A DNA stretch of 64,000 nucleotides, from contig JAJDTY010000007.1 of the NCBI GenBank assembly GCA_022826945.1, positions 256,501 through 320,500 of the forward strand, written 5' to 3'. Numbering within the stretch: position 1 is the stretch's first letter; the number at the start of each line of letters is the position of its first letter. The notes under the pieces were generated by a model. The model was given only the letters and a program-made list of their open reading frames with translations. It made no database searches and was not told the DNA's origin. Shown piece after piece: positions 9,819 through 18,723 of this stretch. Made by a program: the position numbers and the translations under genes. This stretch comes from Candidatus Binatia bacterium. Lineage in GTDB: Bacteria; Desulfobacterota; Binatia; Bin18.

Positions 9819-11129
9819 TCATAACAGTGACGAAAACACGGTCGCCAGCCCGAGAAAACTGAAGAATCCAAAGACGTCGGTGACCGTGGTCAGCACGATG
9901 GAGGAGGATTGCGCCGGATCCTGCCCCATTCTCGCCAAGAGCACGGGGATCAGCGCGCCGGCAACGCCGGCAATAGCCATCGCAAGCACCATCGCGAGGC
10001 CGATGACGAACACCAGTCCGGGCGACCCGCTCCACACGTATACGCCGGCACAGGTGACGAGGGCGACGCCCAGACCGTTCACCAGGCCGGCAACAAATTC
10101 CTTGGTCACGACCTGGGGCCAGTGGCGCAGGGTGATTTCACGCAGGGCAAGCCCGCGCAGAACGACGGCCAGGGCTTGCGCGCCGGTGTTGCCCGACTGA
10201 CCGGCCACAACCGGCAGCAAGACGGCGAGCGCGGTGAACCGGGAGATCGTATCCTCGAAGACCCCAACCACAGCCGCCGCCAGGAATGCGGTGGCCAGGT
10301 TGATCTGCAACCAGGGCAGGCGCTTGCGAATGGCGAAGCTCGCTTTCGAGAGGGCCCGCTCTTCCTTGCTCGCGCCCGTGATGCTGACGAGGTCGGCGCT
10401 GAGTTCTTCTTCGACCGCGGACACGAGTTCATTCAGCCGGATGATCCCAAGCGGCTTGTTGTCATAGTCGACCACCGGAATGCTGGTCAGCTTGTGACGC
10501 TCCATAGTCTCAACGATCTCTTCCCGCGTGGTAAATGCGGAGACGGCCACCGGCACCCCGGTGACCAGGGACAGCAGTGTCGTTTCCGCCTCAGCCAGCA
10601 CGACCTCTTGAATTGGAACGGTCCCGGACAGACGCCCATCGCGGTCCACAATCAACAGGTCAAGCACGCGTCGTCGCTGCCGTATCGACCGCAGCCGTTC
10701 CAGGGCCTCCTCGACCTTCATCTCAGGGTGAAAGACCGTAATGCGGGGATCCATGAACCGGCCGGCACTGTCTGTGGGATGCTGCATGAGGGCGTGCAAT
10801 GCCCCCGCCTCTGCCCGCGCCAAACCCGCAAGGAGATCGTCACAGCGTTGGGTCCCGAGTCCGCTCAACAGTGCGCCGGCCTGGGGAGGGTCCAAATTGC
10901 GGATCAGTTGTCTGCCGTGATCGAGGTCGATCTCCGCGAGAATATCCAGGGCCTTTGCCGGCGACAGACGTCGGAACGCTTCGATACACGTTTCCGGTGC
11001 CACGTGGGAGAGAAGCTCATCCGCCTCGGATGGCGTCGAGGTTTCGAGATAATCCGCCGCTTCCTCCGGATGGCGTGCAAAAAAATCCTGGACAAGCAAT
11101 CGTTCGACTTCAAGGCTAGCTGTCGGCAC
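9819..11129 (-). CDS. mgtE: MgtE magnesium channel/transporter
   Basis: This 436-residue MgtE has an N-terminal superhelical domain (about 1-125), a CBS pair (about 130-250), a plug helix and five membrane helices. The selectivity-region signature VVAGQSGNTGAQALAV and the conserved TM5 Asp in TDVFGFFSFLGLAT are both present. The protein is a homodimeric Mg2+ channel gated by Mg2+ binding to the N and CBS domains in the cytosol. Its start overlaps the 3' end of the upstream MgtE_N-CBS gene by 14 bp, which implies translational coupling. An M-box riboswitch was looked for upstream but not identified. Confidence 0.95.
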   Translation of the reverse strand: MPTASLEVERLLVQDFFARHPEEAADYLETSTPSEADELLSHVAPETCIEAFRRLSPAKALDILAEIDLDHGRQLIRNLDPPQAGALLSGLGTQRCDDLLAGLARAEAGALHALMQHPTDSAGRFMDPRITVFHPEMKVEEALERLRSIRQRRRVLDLLIVDRDGRLSGTVPIQEVVLAEAETTLLSLVTGVPVAVSAFTTREEIVETMERHKLTSIPVVDYDNKPLGIIRLNELVSAVEEELSADLVSITGASKEERALSKASFAIRKRLPWLQINLATAFLAAAVVGVFEDTISRFTALAVLLPVVAGQSGNTGAQALAVVLRGLALREITLRHWPQVVTKEFVAGLVNGLGVALVTCAGVYVWSGSPGLVFVIGLAMVLAMAIAGVAGALIPVLLARMGQDPAQSSSIVLTTVTDVFGFFSFLGLATVFSSLL

Positions 11130-11958
11130 GGTTCGTCTCTCCCGGCTGATTGGTCACAGGGGAACCGGAACTCCGCCTCCCAAACATCTCACTGAGCCCG
11201 AGCGAGTAGAACTCACTGAGGGAAGCCAGCAGGTGCATGGCCGGAGGACGAACCTGATGTCCCTCTAAACGTTTGAGGGTGTCGGCTCCGATCATCCCCA
11301 AGAATATTCCCCGAGGGTCCACAACCGCAACGGATTCCGGCGACGCTTGTCTCGCACCCAGCGTCTGAGCGCTGGCGTGGGAAGGCACCCCTGGCGTCGT
11401 GTCCAGCTCCAGAGACTCGACAGGCGTATCACGTCTGCTCCCGAGCAACTGGCCCGGCGTCACAGCGCCCACGAAGCGCTGGGAACGGTCGAGCACGAAG
11501 AGGCGAGAGGCGACCGGGCCACCGCTTTCGCTGAGACGGGCCAATGCCTCTTCTACCGTGAGGTCGGAGTGGAGCGTGAGCACCGACGGGTCGGCGAGCG
11601 CTCCGGCCGACTGGGCCGGATACCGCAGCGCTTGATCGAGCGACGCACGCACTGTGGATGAAAGACCGCCGAGCACGTCTTCCCGGACCGCTGGTTCCAG
11701 GTGGCGCAACAACGCGGCGGCAATGGACGCCGGAAGCTGCTCCACGACCCGCGAACGCTTTCCCTCCGGCCAGTGGGCCAGGCACGCACCGGCCAGGGCG
11801 GGAGCAAAGCAGGCAAGCACACCGGCAGCACTCTCGATGGACGCTTCCTGCAAGGCGGCCACGATTTCACCAAGCGAGCATCCTTCCAACACGCGTGCCG
11901 CCTCCTTGGGGTGACGGTTCATATGCACATATGCCGTCTTTTGCGTAGCAGTCTGCAT
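11116..11958 (-). CDS. soluble MgtE_N-CBS protein without a channel domain
   Basis: This 280-residue protein has the same N-terminal helical repeat as MgtE (ALLRHLEPAVREDVLGGLSS and similar, about 10-130) and a CBS pair (about 140-250) but no transmembrane segment. It ends in a short tail (LASLSEFYSLGLSEMFGRRS). It is a paralogue of the cytosolic half of MgtE encoded directly upstream of, and overlapping, mgtE. A plausible role is a Mg2+-sensing partner that co-assembles with or modulates MgtE or the CNNM protein; no direct precedent is claimed. Its start overlaps the MscS-like stop by one base. Confidence 0.8.
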   Translation of the reverse strand: MQTATQKTAYVHMNRHPKEAARVLEGCSLGEIVAALQEASIESAAGVLACFAPALAGACLAHWPEGKRSRVVEQLPASIAAALLRHLEPAVREDVLGGLSSTVRASLDQALRYPAQSAGALADPSVLTLHSDLTVEEALARLSESGGPVASRLFVLDRSQRFVGAVTPGQLLGSRRDTPVESLELDTTPGVPSHASAQTLGARQASPESVAVVDPRGIFLGMIGADTLKRLEGHQVRPPAMHLLASLSEFYSLGLSEMFGRRSSGSPVTNQPGETNRADS

Positions 11959-12773
11959 CAGTCCCTCCTCAGCACCACCGATACTTCGTCACAATACTTT
12001 CTTGCCGGGAGATGCACCTGACCGTCAGCCGCGTCAAGCACGATGGACGTGGGGGTGATTTCTCGCACGACACCCTCAATGCCCGCCACCCGCACGACAT
12101 CGCCGACTCGGTATGCCTTTGCCGCGTAGTACGAGGCCATGATGTTACTCACAATCGGACCCGAGCCCAGACTGAGCGAGAGCGCCACTCCCCCCAGGGT
12201 TGCGGCAATAATGATGAGAAGCGTTGCGGTGAAGAGCCCGCTCTCGAGGCCGATTTCCTGCGCCCCGACGAGGAGGGCAACCACAAGGACGGCCATCTGG
12301 GCGACCCGCCCAAGGACTGACGCATACTCGATGCCAGCCGCCGCAGCCACCCTCGTCGTCCACCGATTCACCAGAATTCCTGCGCCCAGCCCCATAAAGA
12401 CAAGCACGACCGCTAACAGGACGCGGGGCAGGTAATAGGCGATGCTCTGCAACAAGTCCGTCACGACCGGCAGGGGCAGCTTGTCGATCGCGGCAGCCAC
12501 GAAGAACAACAGCACCACCCAATACACGAGCGTTCCGATGATCCGTGGGGCATCCTCGGCGAGTCTCGTTCCGCTGAGGCTTTCAGCGAGACGGAATTGC
12601 CTGTTGATGCGGGCGACCGCCGCCACGATAATCTTTCTCGTGAGGAAACGTGCAATAATCGCCGCAATCCAGCCCACCAACAGCAGGCCGGTCGCGCCCA
12701 AGGCCGCAGGAAGCATCGTAGCGAGACGCTCGGATATGTGTTCTAGGACGTTCGTCCAATCAGAAAAGCTCAT
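11958..12773 (-). CDS. small-conductance mechanosensitive channel-like protein (MscS/YnaI-type)
   Basis: This 271-residue protein has an N-terminal amphipathic helix and four to five membrane segments. The last has small residues in the pore-helix style (ATLGGVALSLSLGSGPIVSNIMASYY), followed by a beta domain (YRVGDVVRVAGIEGVVREIT) with the MscS-fold SM-like strand. It belongs to the group of short MscS-like 'mechanosensitive ion channel' proteins lacking a large C-terminal cage. It is the first gene of the Mg2+ operon, so it may release ions or be co-regulated with them. A GGAGGAGCC ribosome site precedes the ATG. Confidence 0.82.
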   Translation of the reverse strand: MSFSDWTNVLEHISERLATMLPAALGATGLLLVGWIAAIIARFLTRKIIVAAVARINRQFRLAESLSGTRLAEDAPRIIGTLVYWVVLLFFVAAAIDKLPLPVVTDLLQSIAYYLPRVLLAVVLVFMGLGAGILVNRWTTRVAAAAGIEYASVLGRVAQMAVLVVALLVGAQEIGLESGLFTATLLIIIAATLGGVALSLSLGSGPIVSNIMASYYAAKAYRVGDVVRVAGIEGVVREITPTSIVLDAADGQVHLPARKYCDEVSVVLRRD

Positions 12774-12919
12774 GGCTCCTCCTGCATGTAAAATTCGTCA
12801 CCGGAATGAGAGATGCCGACAGTAATACGGGGCGCATATCTCTTTTTGTTGCGTTTGGTTATGCGGACATTGCGGAGCACCGTTAGGCCCGGTCGGCAAT
12901 CCAGCCCGTCCGGCCTGCC

Positions 12920-13183
12920 TCAGCCGTCGGCCGGAACCAGGCCCACGGTCAGCCGTGTGCCGGTTGCTTCGGCGTAGCGGCGGAGGGTCGCGAAGGACGG
13001 CGACACCCGGCCGCCTTCCGGCCGCGCGACAGCGGACTGGGTCGTGCCGAGCCGTCGGGCAAGCGCCGCCGGCGTCAATTGCGCCGCCGTGCGGGCGCGG
13101 ACCAGCGCCTCGACGCGCGCATATTCCTCCCGGAACTCGGCATCCTCCCTGAGACGCGCCTTCAGGTCCTTCAGCTTTGTCAT
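12920..13183 (-). CDS. HigA/XRE-type antitoxin, now without an intact toxin
   Basis: This 87-residue protein has a central helix-turn-helix (LTPAALARRLGTTQSAVARPEG, split here between residues about 37-58) and the C-terminal TLRRYAEATGTRLTVGLVP strand. That is the form of antitoxins paired with HigB/Gp49-like toxins. Its ATG overlaps the TGA of an upstream toxin remnant by 4 bp (ATGA), the standard toxin-first arrangement. The frame is intact, so it may persist as a DNA-binding regulator. Confidence 0.8.
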   Translation of the reverse strand: MTKLKDLKARLREDAEFREEYARVEALVRARTAAQLTPAALARRLGTTQSAVARPEGGRVSPSFATLRRYAEATGTRLTVGLVPADG

Positions 13184-13296
13184 GGCATCACCTGCCTCAT
13201 CCGTTCCCTGGCGGTCGCGAGCGCACGGCGGGGTGTCTGGCGCGATTTCTTCTCGAAGACGTACAACTCGGATTCATCGTCCTGAGTCAGGGAACG
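13180..13296 (-). pseudogene. C-terminal remnant of a HigB/Gp49-type toxin
   Basis: The 38 codons before the antitoxin's ATGA junction translate to a recognisable HigB C-terminus (ELYVFEKKSRQTPRRALATA). The frame is closed upstream by the TGA stop of the AbrB-like gene at 13297-13299, and no start or catalytic N-terminal part remains. The toxin has therefore been cut down to its last third, probably by the same event that brought the AbrB gene next to it. Confidence 0.75.
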
Positions 13297-13587
13297 TCAA
13301 AAATATTCGTATCGATAAATCTCATTTTTTTGCATTCTTCGAACCATGGCCTCCGCTCGTGCGTCCTTGACCCGCCGAGAGAGCTTTTTCAAGTCCTGCG
13401 GTTCTCCAGGTGAAGAAACAGAGCCATAGGCTGACTCAAGCGTCAACCGAACCGGGACCAATGTGACTTCGTTCTCTCCCATCTCAAAAGCCACGCGATC
13501 ACGCGGCTTGAGACCGAGTAAACGTCTCACCTCAACCGGAATCGTGACTTGTCCCCGTTGAGTGATTGCAGAAACGAATTCTTGCAT
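13297..13587 (-). CDS. AbrB/SpoVT-type DNA-binding protein
   Basis: This 96-residue protein starts with the swapped-hairpin AbrB fold (AITQRGQVTIPVEVRRLLGL, residues 7-26, then RDRVAFEMGENEVTLVPV). It ends in a basic helical tail. AbrB-like proteins of this size are usually antitoxins of PIN toxins (VapB type) or transition-state regulators. No PIN gene follows; instead its stop codon directly abuts the broken HigB fragment. AGGAG lies upstream of the ATG. It is either an orphan antitoxin or a stand-alone regulator. Confidence 0.8.
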   Translation of the reverse strand: MQEFVSAITQRGQVTIPVEVRRLLGLKPRDRVAFEMGENEVTLVPVRLTLESAYGSVSSPGEPQDLKKLSRRVKDARAEAMVRRMQKNEIYRYEYF

Positions 13588-13624
13588 TATTGATGCTCTC
13601 CTGCTTTGGAGATGTCCAATGCCA

Positions 13625-14659
13625 TTAATACGTTCTTCTCACCGCCTCAAACGGCTGCTCCGCGTCCTCGGCCAGGGCGGTGATGGCGTCCAGGGTGCGC
13701 CGCAGATCGTGATTGTGCCGCTCGTACACCCGCTCGAAGACGCGCAAATCTTTGAGATAGGTCAGATAGTGCAGGATCACCGCGTTATTGAGCTGCACGG
13801 AGGCAAAGTCGGAGGTTTGCGCAACAGCCCCGGGCAGTTGGCGGAATTCTTCCTGGAGCTGCGTGAATACGTCTTTTCGCTGCGCCAGCTTTCCCGCTTC
13901 GGGCAAGGCCGAGTCGTATAACGCGGTCAGCCGCCGCCGGGCCTGTTCGAGAAAACGGGAAACGGCCAACTCCTTTTCCCAGGCGGCTCGCAGGTGTCGG
14001 GTCAGCGCATGGGTCTCCCCGTGCGCTTTGACAAAAAAGGCGATAGCGCCGCGATACCCGGCAAAGTTCGCGAGCGATTCGTTAAAGGCCGTCTGGCCGG
14101 ACAGGTAAAACGTATTATGAAACAGCTCGTGCAGCACGATATTGGCCAGGGTGACCCCGTCATATCCCAACAGTTGAGGCAGGAGCGGGTCGGCAAACCA
14201 GCCCAGAGTACTGAAGGCCGCCGCGGTCCGAATATAGGTGTCAAACCCCTGCGTCTCTAAACGCCGGGCCTCTGCGTCGGCTTGCGCGCTCTCAAAATAC
14301 CCCTTGTAGGAGACCCGGCCGACAATGGGGAACCACCAGGTATAGGCTTCCAAACGCGTCCGGTGGGCGGCGGTGACCACGTAAATGGTCGGTGGCGAGG
14401 GGAGTTCGGACACGCTGCCATAACTCCCCCCAACCCGGAAGCCGAGGTCCTGCTCGGCAAAGTCCCGGACGCGTAAGACGAGCCGGAGTTTTTCCTGGGT
14501 GGACAGGTCGAGCTGACCGGGCTGCCGCAGGATGTCGGCAATCGGTCTGCGGTACCACAGAATTTTTGCCTCCTCATAGCCGGCCCGCAGAATGTACAAC
14601 GGGGTACAGGCCGGCAGAACGCACAGGCAAGTCAATAGGACCCAAGGCCGCACGCGCAT
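13625..14659 (-). CDS. putative aminopeptidase lipoprotein (Pfam Aminopep family)
   Basis: This 344-residue protein begins with a type II signal peptide and lipobox (LPAC, Cys18), so it is expected at the outer or inner membrane. A metallopeptidase-like core is visible: HELFHNT (around 178) followed by NESLA 11 residues later, matching the HExxH plus downstream Glu layout of the predicted aminopeptidase family. The family is poorly characterised. The gene ends shortly before the AbrB gene and lies 10 bp downstream of the ABC exporter pair, with which it may be co-transcribed. Confidence 0.78.
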   Translation of the reverse strand: MRVRPWVLLTCLCVLPACTPLYILRAGYEEAKILWYRRPIADILRQPGQLDLSTQEKLRLVLRVRDFAEQDLGFRVGGSYGSVSELPSPPTIYVVTAAHRTRLEAYTWWFPIVGRVSYKGYFESAQADAEARRLETQGFDTYIRTAAAFSTLGWFADPLLPQLLGYDGVTLANIVLHELFHNTFYLSGQTAFNESLANFAGYRGAIAFFVKAHGETHALTRHLRAAWEKELAVSRFLEQARRRLTALYDSALPEAGKLAQRKDVFTQLQEEFRQLPGAVAQTSDFASVQLNNAVILHYLTYLKDLRVFERVYERHNHDLRRTLDAITALAEDAEQPFEAVRRTY

Positions 14660-14669
14660 AGCCGCCTCG

Positions 14670-16487
14670 CTATAGTTCTTCCAGAACGGGTCCGTCCGTG
14701 TGGGCCGGTGAGAGGCCGGCGGTGTGGGCGTACTGCAGTTGGTAGAGGCGCCAGTAAATACCGCGCTGCGCTATCAATGCCTGATGGGTGCCGACTTCCC
14801 GCAGCCGGCCCTTGTGCAGCACGATGATGCGGTCGGCATTCTGGATGGTGGAGAACCGATGCGCAATCACCAGCGTGGTCCGGTTCTGCATCAGCTTGGT
14901 CAGCGCATCCTGAATGAGCACCTCGGACTCCGGGTCAACGCTTGAGGTGGCCTCGTCCAGGATCAGGATGGCCGGGTCATACGCCAGGGCGCGGGCAAAC
15001 GACAGGAGTTGGCGCTGGCCGGCGGACAGGTTGGCACCCCGCTCGTGCAGGTGTTCGTGGTAGCCGTTGGGCAGTTCCCGGATAAAGCGCTCCGCATTCA
15101 CGTGCTGGGCGGCGTGCTGCAAGTCGTCCAGCGTCAGGTCGGTCCGCCCCAAACTCAGATTGGTGGCCACATCGCCGACAAACAGGAAGACGTCCTGCAG
15201 CACCACGCCAACCCGGCGGCGCAGGGCGTGCATATCCCACTCGCGAATATCGACGCCGTCCACCAGGATGCGGCCCCGCTGAATATCATAAAAGCGGTTG
15301 AGCAGCTTGCTGATCGTGGTCTTGCCCGCGCCGGTCGCGCCGACCAGGGCGATGCTCTCACCAGGGGCGACCGAAAAGGACACGTCCCGCAGCACCCACT
15401 CCTCCTCGTTGTACGCAAACCAGACGTGCTCAAAGTCTATCCGGCCCGCCACCTCGTGCGGCCGATGGGCCTCGGGCGGAGAGGTGATCGTGACCGGCGT
15501 GTCCAGCAGTTGAAACACGCGCTCGACCGCGGTCATGGCCGTCTGCATGGTGGTGTATTTGGTACTGAATTCCCGAATGGGCACAAAGAACTTCTGCAGA
15601 TACTCGATAAACGCCACCAGCGTTCCCAGGGCGACCAGACCCTGGCCGACCTGACCCGCGCCATACCACAGCATGAGCGCAATCGAGATGATGCTCAGCG
15701 CCTCGACAATGGAGAACAGGCTGGCCTCATACATATTGGACAAGTGGTTGGCGTCGCGGTGGGCGCGGTTGCGCTGCTCAAACTCGGCAAACATTTTTGG
15801 TTCCTGGGCAAACACCTGCACGACCATAATCCCGGACAGGGTTTCCTGCAGAAAGGCGTTGATCCGGGCCAGGCGTTCCCGGATGGTCCGATAGGTCACC
15901 CGCGTCCGGGTCCGAAAAAAATTCAGGATGAGCAATAACGGGGGCAGGAGAGCCAGCGTCACGACGGCCAGGCGAAAATCGATGGACAGCATAATCACGA
16001 CAATGCCCACCAGGGTCAGGACGTCCATGAAGATGGTCAGGGTCCCGGCGGAGAACGCCTCGTTAATGGCATCGACGTCCGTGGTCAGACGGGTGACCAG
16101 ACGACCGACCGGCGTGCGCTCGAAAAAGCTCGCCGGCAGTTCCTGAACGTGGGTGAACAGGTCACGCCGCAGGTCGGCCAGGCTGCGCTGGGCGACCAGC
16201 ATCGTGGCCTGGAACTGGGCGTAGAAGAACAGAAACTCGCCGAGCAGGGCAGCGGCAAACAGCAGGCCGATACGCGCCAGCCCCGCAGCGTCCCCCTGCT
16301 CAATATACCAGTCCACGCCCAATTTGAGCAGATAGGGCTGGGCCAGGAGACAGGCAGAGGTCAGCGGCAGACAGACCAGGGCGACAATGAATGTCGCGCG
16401 GTACGGCCGGATATAGACCCACAGACGGCGCAGGAGCGCCAGGTCATAGGTTTTGCCGAGGGCGGCTTCGTCTTGTCCCTGGTTCAC
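14670..16487 (-). CDS. ABC exporter half-transporter, MdlB-like (consensus ATPase site)
   Basis: This 605-residue protein has six membrane helices (ABC type-1 exporter fold, about 1-320) and a nucleotide-binding domain with Walker A GATGAGKT, signature LSAGQRQLL and Walker B ILILDEATSSVD. The catalytic Glu is present. It overlaps the upstream half-transporter by 4 bp (ATGA), so the two are expected to form a heterodimer like MdlAB/LmrCD/TM287-288. The substrate (lipid, drug or peptide) cannot be read from the sequence. Confidence 0.93.
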   Translation of the reverse strand: MNQGQDEAALGKTYDLALLRRLWVYIRPYRATFIVALVCLPLTSACLLAQPYLLKLGVDWYIEQGDAAGLARIGLLFAAALLGEFLFFYAQFQATMLVAQRSLADLRRDLFTHVQELPASFFERTPVGRLVTRLTTDVDAINEAFSAGTLTIFMDVLTLVGIVVIMLSIDFRLAVVTLALLPPLLLILNFFRTRTRVTYRTIRERLARINAFLQETLSGIMVVQVFAQEPKMFAEFEQRNRAHRDANHLSNMYEASLFSIVEALSIISIALMLWYGAGQVGQGLVALGTLVAFIEYLQKFFVPIREFSTKYTTMQTAMTAVERVFQLLDTPVTITSPPEAHRPHEVAGRIDFEHVWFAYNEEEWVLRDVSFSVAPGESIALVGATGAGKTTISKLLNRFYDIQRGRILVDGVDIREWDMHALRRRVGVVLQDVFLFVGDVATNLSLGRTDLTLDDLQHAAQHVNAERFIRELPNGYHEHLHERGANLSAGQRQLLSFARALAYDPAILILDEATSSVDPESEVLIQDALTKLMQNRTTLVIAHRFSTIQNADRIIVLHKGRLREVGTHQALIAQRGIYWRLYQLQYAHTAGLSPAHTDGPVLEEL

Positions 16488-18271
16488 AGTTCCGCCAGCT
16501 CCTCTTCGAGCGCCTGATCCTGAAAGAGTTCCGTATACATGCTCCCCCGCTCGACCAACTCGGCGTGCGTTCCCGTCTCGACGATCCGTCCCGCATCCAG
16601 AACGACGATGAAGTCGGCGTCTCGGATGGCCGACACCCGGTGGGAAATGATGAGCACGGTCTTTTCCGTGGTGCTCGTCCGGAGCGCCTGGAGAATCTTT
16701 CCCTCCGTGGTCACGTCAACGCTGGACAGCGCGCAGTCCAGGACCAGGATGGGCGTGTCGGCCAGCAAGGCCCGAGACAGCGTCAGGCGCTGCTTTTGCC
16801 CGCCCGAGAGCGTCATCCCCCGCTCGCCAATGACGGTATCATAGCCCTTGGGAAAATCCTCAATCTCGCCGTCGACACTGGCCAGGGCGGCCGTCCGGCG
16901 GACATCGTCACCGTCCGCCTCGGACTGAGAAAAGGCGATATTGTCCTGAATGCGGGCCGAAAAGAGAAACGGGTCCTGGGGCACGAAGCCGATACAGCGC
17001 CGGAGCTCGGCCAGGGAGAAGAGCCGAATATCCCGCCCGTCAATGGTGATGGCGCCGCGGGTGACGTCGAACAGACGCGGCAGCAGATGGACCAGGGTAC
17101 TCTTGCCCGCTCCCATACGACCGACAATGCCGACGGTTTTTCCGGCCGGGACCGTGAACGTAATATCGTGCAAGACCGTCCGTCCGTCAGGCGCGTGTCC
17201 ATTGCCCACGCGACTGCCCGGCCTCCAGTCCTCCGTCGGATAGGCAAAATCCACGTGCCGGAACCCGATCTCGCCGCGCACCGTCCGCCCACTCCGGCTC
17301 GCGCCGTTCCCCTCGCCGTCAACGATATCGGGCTGGGTCTGCCAGATTACCTCCAGCCGTTGCATGGCGGCCTTGCCGCGCTGATAGAGGGAGATCAGCC
17401 AGCCCATGGCCATGGTCGGCCAGGCCAGCAGGTGAAGATACCCCATAAACGCCACCAGGTCGCCCAAGCTGAGCCGGCCGGCAATGACCTGCGAGCCGCC
17501 GTACCACAGCACGACCAGCAGCCCGGTTCCGGATATGCCCTTCATCAGCGGCGGAAACAGGCCGCGCAGGCGAGACAGGGCAATATTCTCGGTCTTGAAG
17601 CGCTCATTCAGCGTGCCAAACACGCCGTTCTGCCAGGCCTCACGCACATAGGCGCGCACGACGGGCATACCGCTGACGCTCTCCTGGACGCGGCTCGACA
17701 GGTCGGCCAGACCGGCCTGCACGTTGAGCGTGCGCTCCATGAGCTGGCGGCTCATCGCCCTGACCACCAGAAACATGAAGGGGTACGGCGCGATCGCCAG
17801 CAGGGTCAGGACCGGGTCCATGGCCAGCATGGCCGCCATGGCATACACGTAATACAGCGGGGTGTTCAGGATGTTGATAATGCCCAGGCCGAGCAGCAGG
17901 CGCACCGCGGTCACGTCGTTGACCAGGCGCGACATCAGGTCGCCGATGGGCTGGCGCTGGTAATAGCTCAGGGACAGGGTCTGGAGATGGGCAAACAGAT
18001 CGTTGCGGAGCTGGTACTCGATATCCCGCCCGACGTTGAAGATCAGAAAGCGCGAAAAAGAGCGGACAACCCCCTGGAGCAGGGCGATCCCGATAATCAG
18101 CAGGACCGTAGACGCGATCTCGTCGACCGGCCGGCCGTGCTCGATGCCTTCGACCGCCTGCTTGAGCAGCCACGGGATGGACATTGCCAGGGTCGCCGTC
18201 GCCACCAGGCAGGCGATGCCACGCGCGTATCGATAGCGGTAGCGAAAGATATACGACCAAAGACGGGACAT
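16484..18271 (-). CDS. ABC exporter half-transporter, MdlA-like with degenerate Walker B
   Basis: This is a 595-residue half-transporter. The start at 18271 (MSRLWSYIF) is chosen because a 144-residue upstream extension of the frame has no membrane or family character. It has six membrane helices, Walker A GRMGAGKS and signature LSGGQKQRL. The Walker B reads ILVLDCALSSVD: Cys replaces the catalytic Glu that follows the Walker B Asp. One non-hydrolysing site is typical of asymmetric heterodimeric exporters, where the partner supplies hydrolysis. The ribosome site is weak. Confidence 0.92.
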   Translation of the reverse strand: MSRLWSYIFRYRYRYARGIACLVATATLAMSIPWLLKQAVEGIEHGRPVDEIASTVLLIIGIALLQGVVRSFSRFLIFNVGRDIEYQLRNDLFAHLQTLSLSYYQRQPIGDLMSRLVNDVTAVRLLLGLGIINILNTPLYYVYAMAAMLAMDPVLTLLAIAPYPFMFLVVRAMSRQLMERTLNVQAGLADLSSRVQESVSGMPVVRAYVREAWQNGVFGTLNERFKTENIALSRLRGLFPPLMKGISGTGLLVVLWYGGSQVIAGRLSLGDLVAFMGYLHLLAWPTMAMGWLISLYQRGKAAMQRLEVIWQTQPDIVDGEGNGASRSGRTVRGEIGFRHVDFAYPTEDWRPGSRVGNGHAPDGRTVLHDITFTVPAGKTVGIVGRMGAGKSTLVHLLPRLFDVTRGAITIDGRDIRLFSLAELRRCIGFVPQDPFLFSARIQDNIAFSQSEADGDDVRRTAALASVDGEIEDFPKGYDTVIGERGMTLSGGQKQRLTLSRALLADTPILVLDCALSSVDVTTEGKILQALRTSTTEKTVLIISHRVSAIRDADFIVVLDAGRIVETGTHAELVERGSMYTELFQDQALEEELAEL

Positions 18272-18723
18272 GACGGGATCGTCCCACCATATAGACGCGC
18301 TATATGAGCGGCAAGGGGAGCCGTGACCGGCCCGTAGACGGCTCCCCGCTCTTGGAACGGCAGAGCCGTCTTGCGGTCTCTGTTTTTCATTTGACCCGTT
18401 TCCGTCTACTATTGTTCCATAATCAGGCAGGCAGAACGCATGATGACCGCATACGAAACCGCCACGCTCGCGCTCGTTCAGCAGGACAGCCGGAGTGTCC
18501 TGTTTGCCGGGCCGGTTACGGCCGGTCTGATCGCCGGGGAGCTGAGGATCGGGTGCAGGGCCGCGCGCAACCGGGACGACGGACACCGCGCAATAAGAGC
18601 GGCATTCCCCCGGCACGGCTTCGCCTTGCGCATCCCGATAGAGCGCACCGCTCCTCCTGCCGGGTAGGACGCCGTCATCGGGTTTCAACGTGGGATATCC
18701 CACCGCAGTTGCTGAGGGGCTGC
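18272..18723. other. intergenic stretch with one doubtful ORF
   Basis: These 450 bp separate two divergent operons. A plus-strand frame at 18440-18667 (75 codons) has a weak ribosome site (AGGCAGGCAG) and no recognisable domain; the opposite strand is also open there. I do not call it a gene. The region most likely holds the promoters for the ABC pair and for the prenyltransferase. Confidence 0.4.

Noticed and set aside
9787-10035. Riboswitch (M-box) controlling mgtE
   Set aside because: The mgtE start overlaps the upstream gene, leaving no leader; no M-box-like structure was found before the first gene of the operon either.
16391-18307. 638-codon plus-strand frame opposite the ABC half-transporter
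   Set aside because: It is composed of Gln/Arg/His-rich sequence typical of antisense frames in GC-rich DNA; the minus strand encodes a textbook ABC exporter.
18440-18667. 75-codon ORF before the prenyltransferase
   Set aside because: Weak ribosome site, an equally open opposite strand and no recognisable domain.
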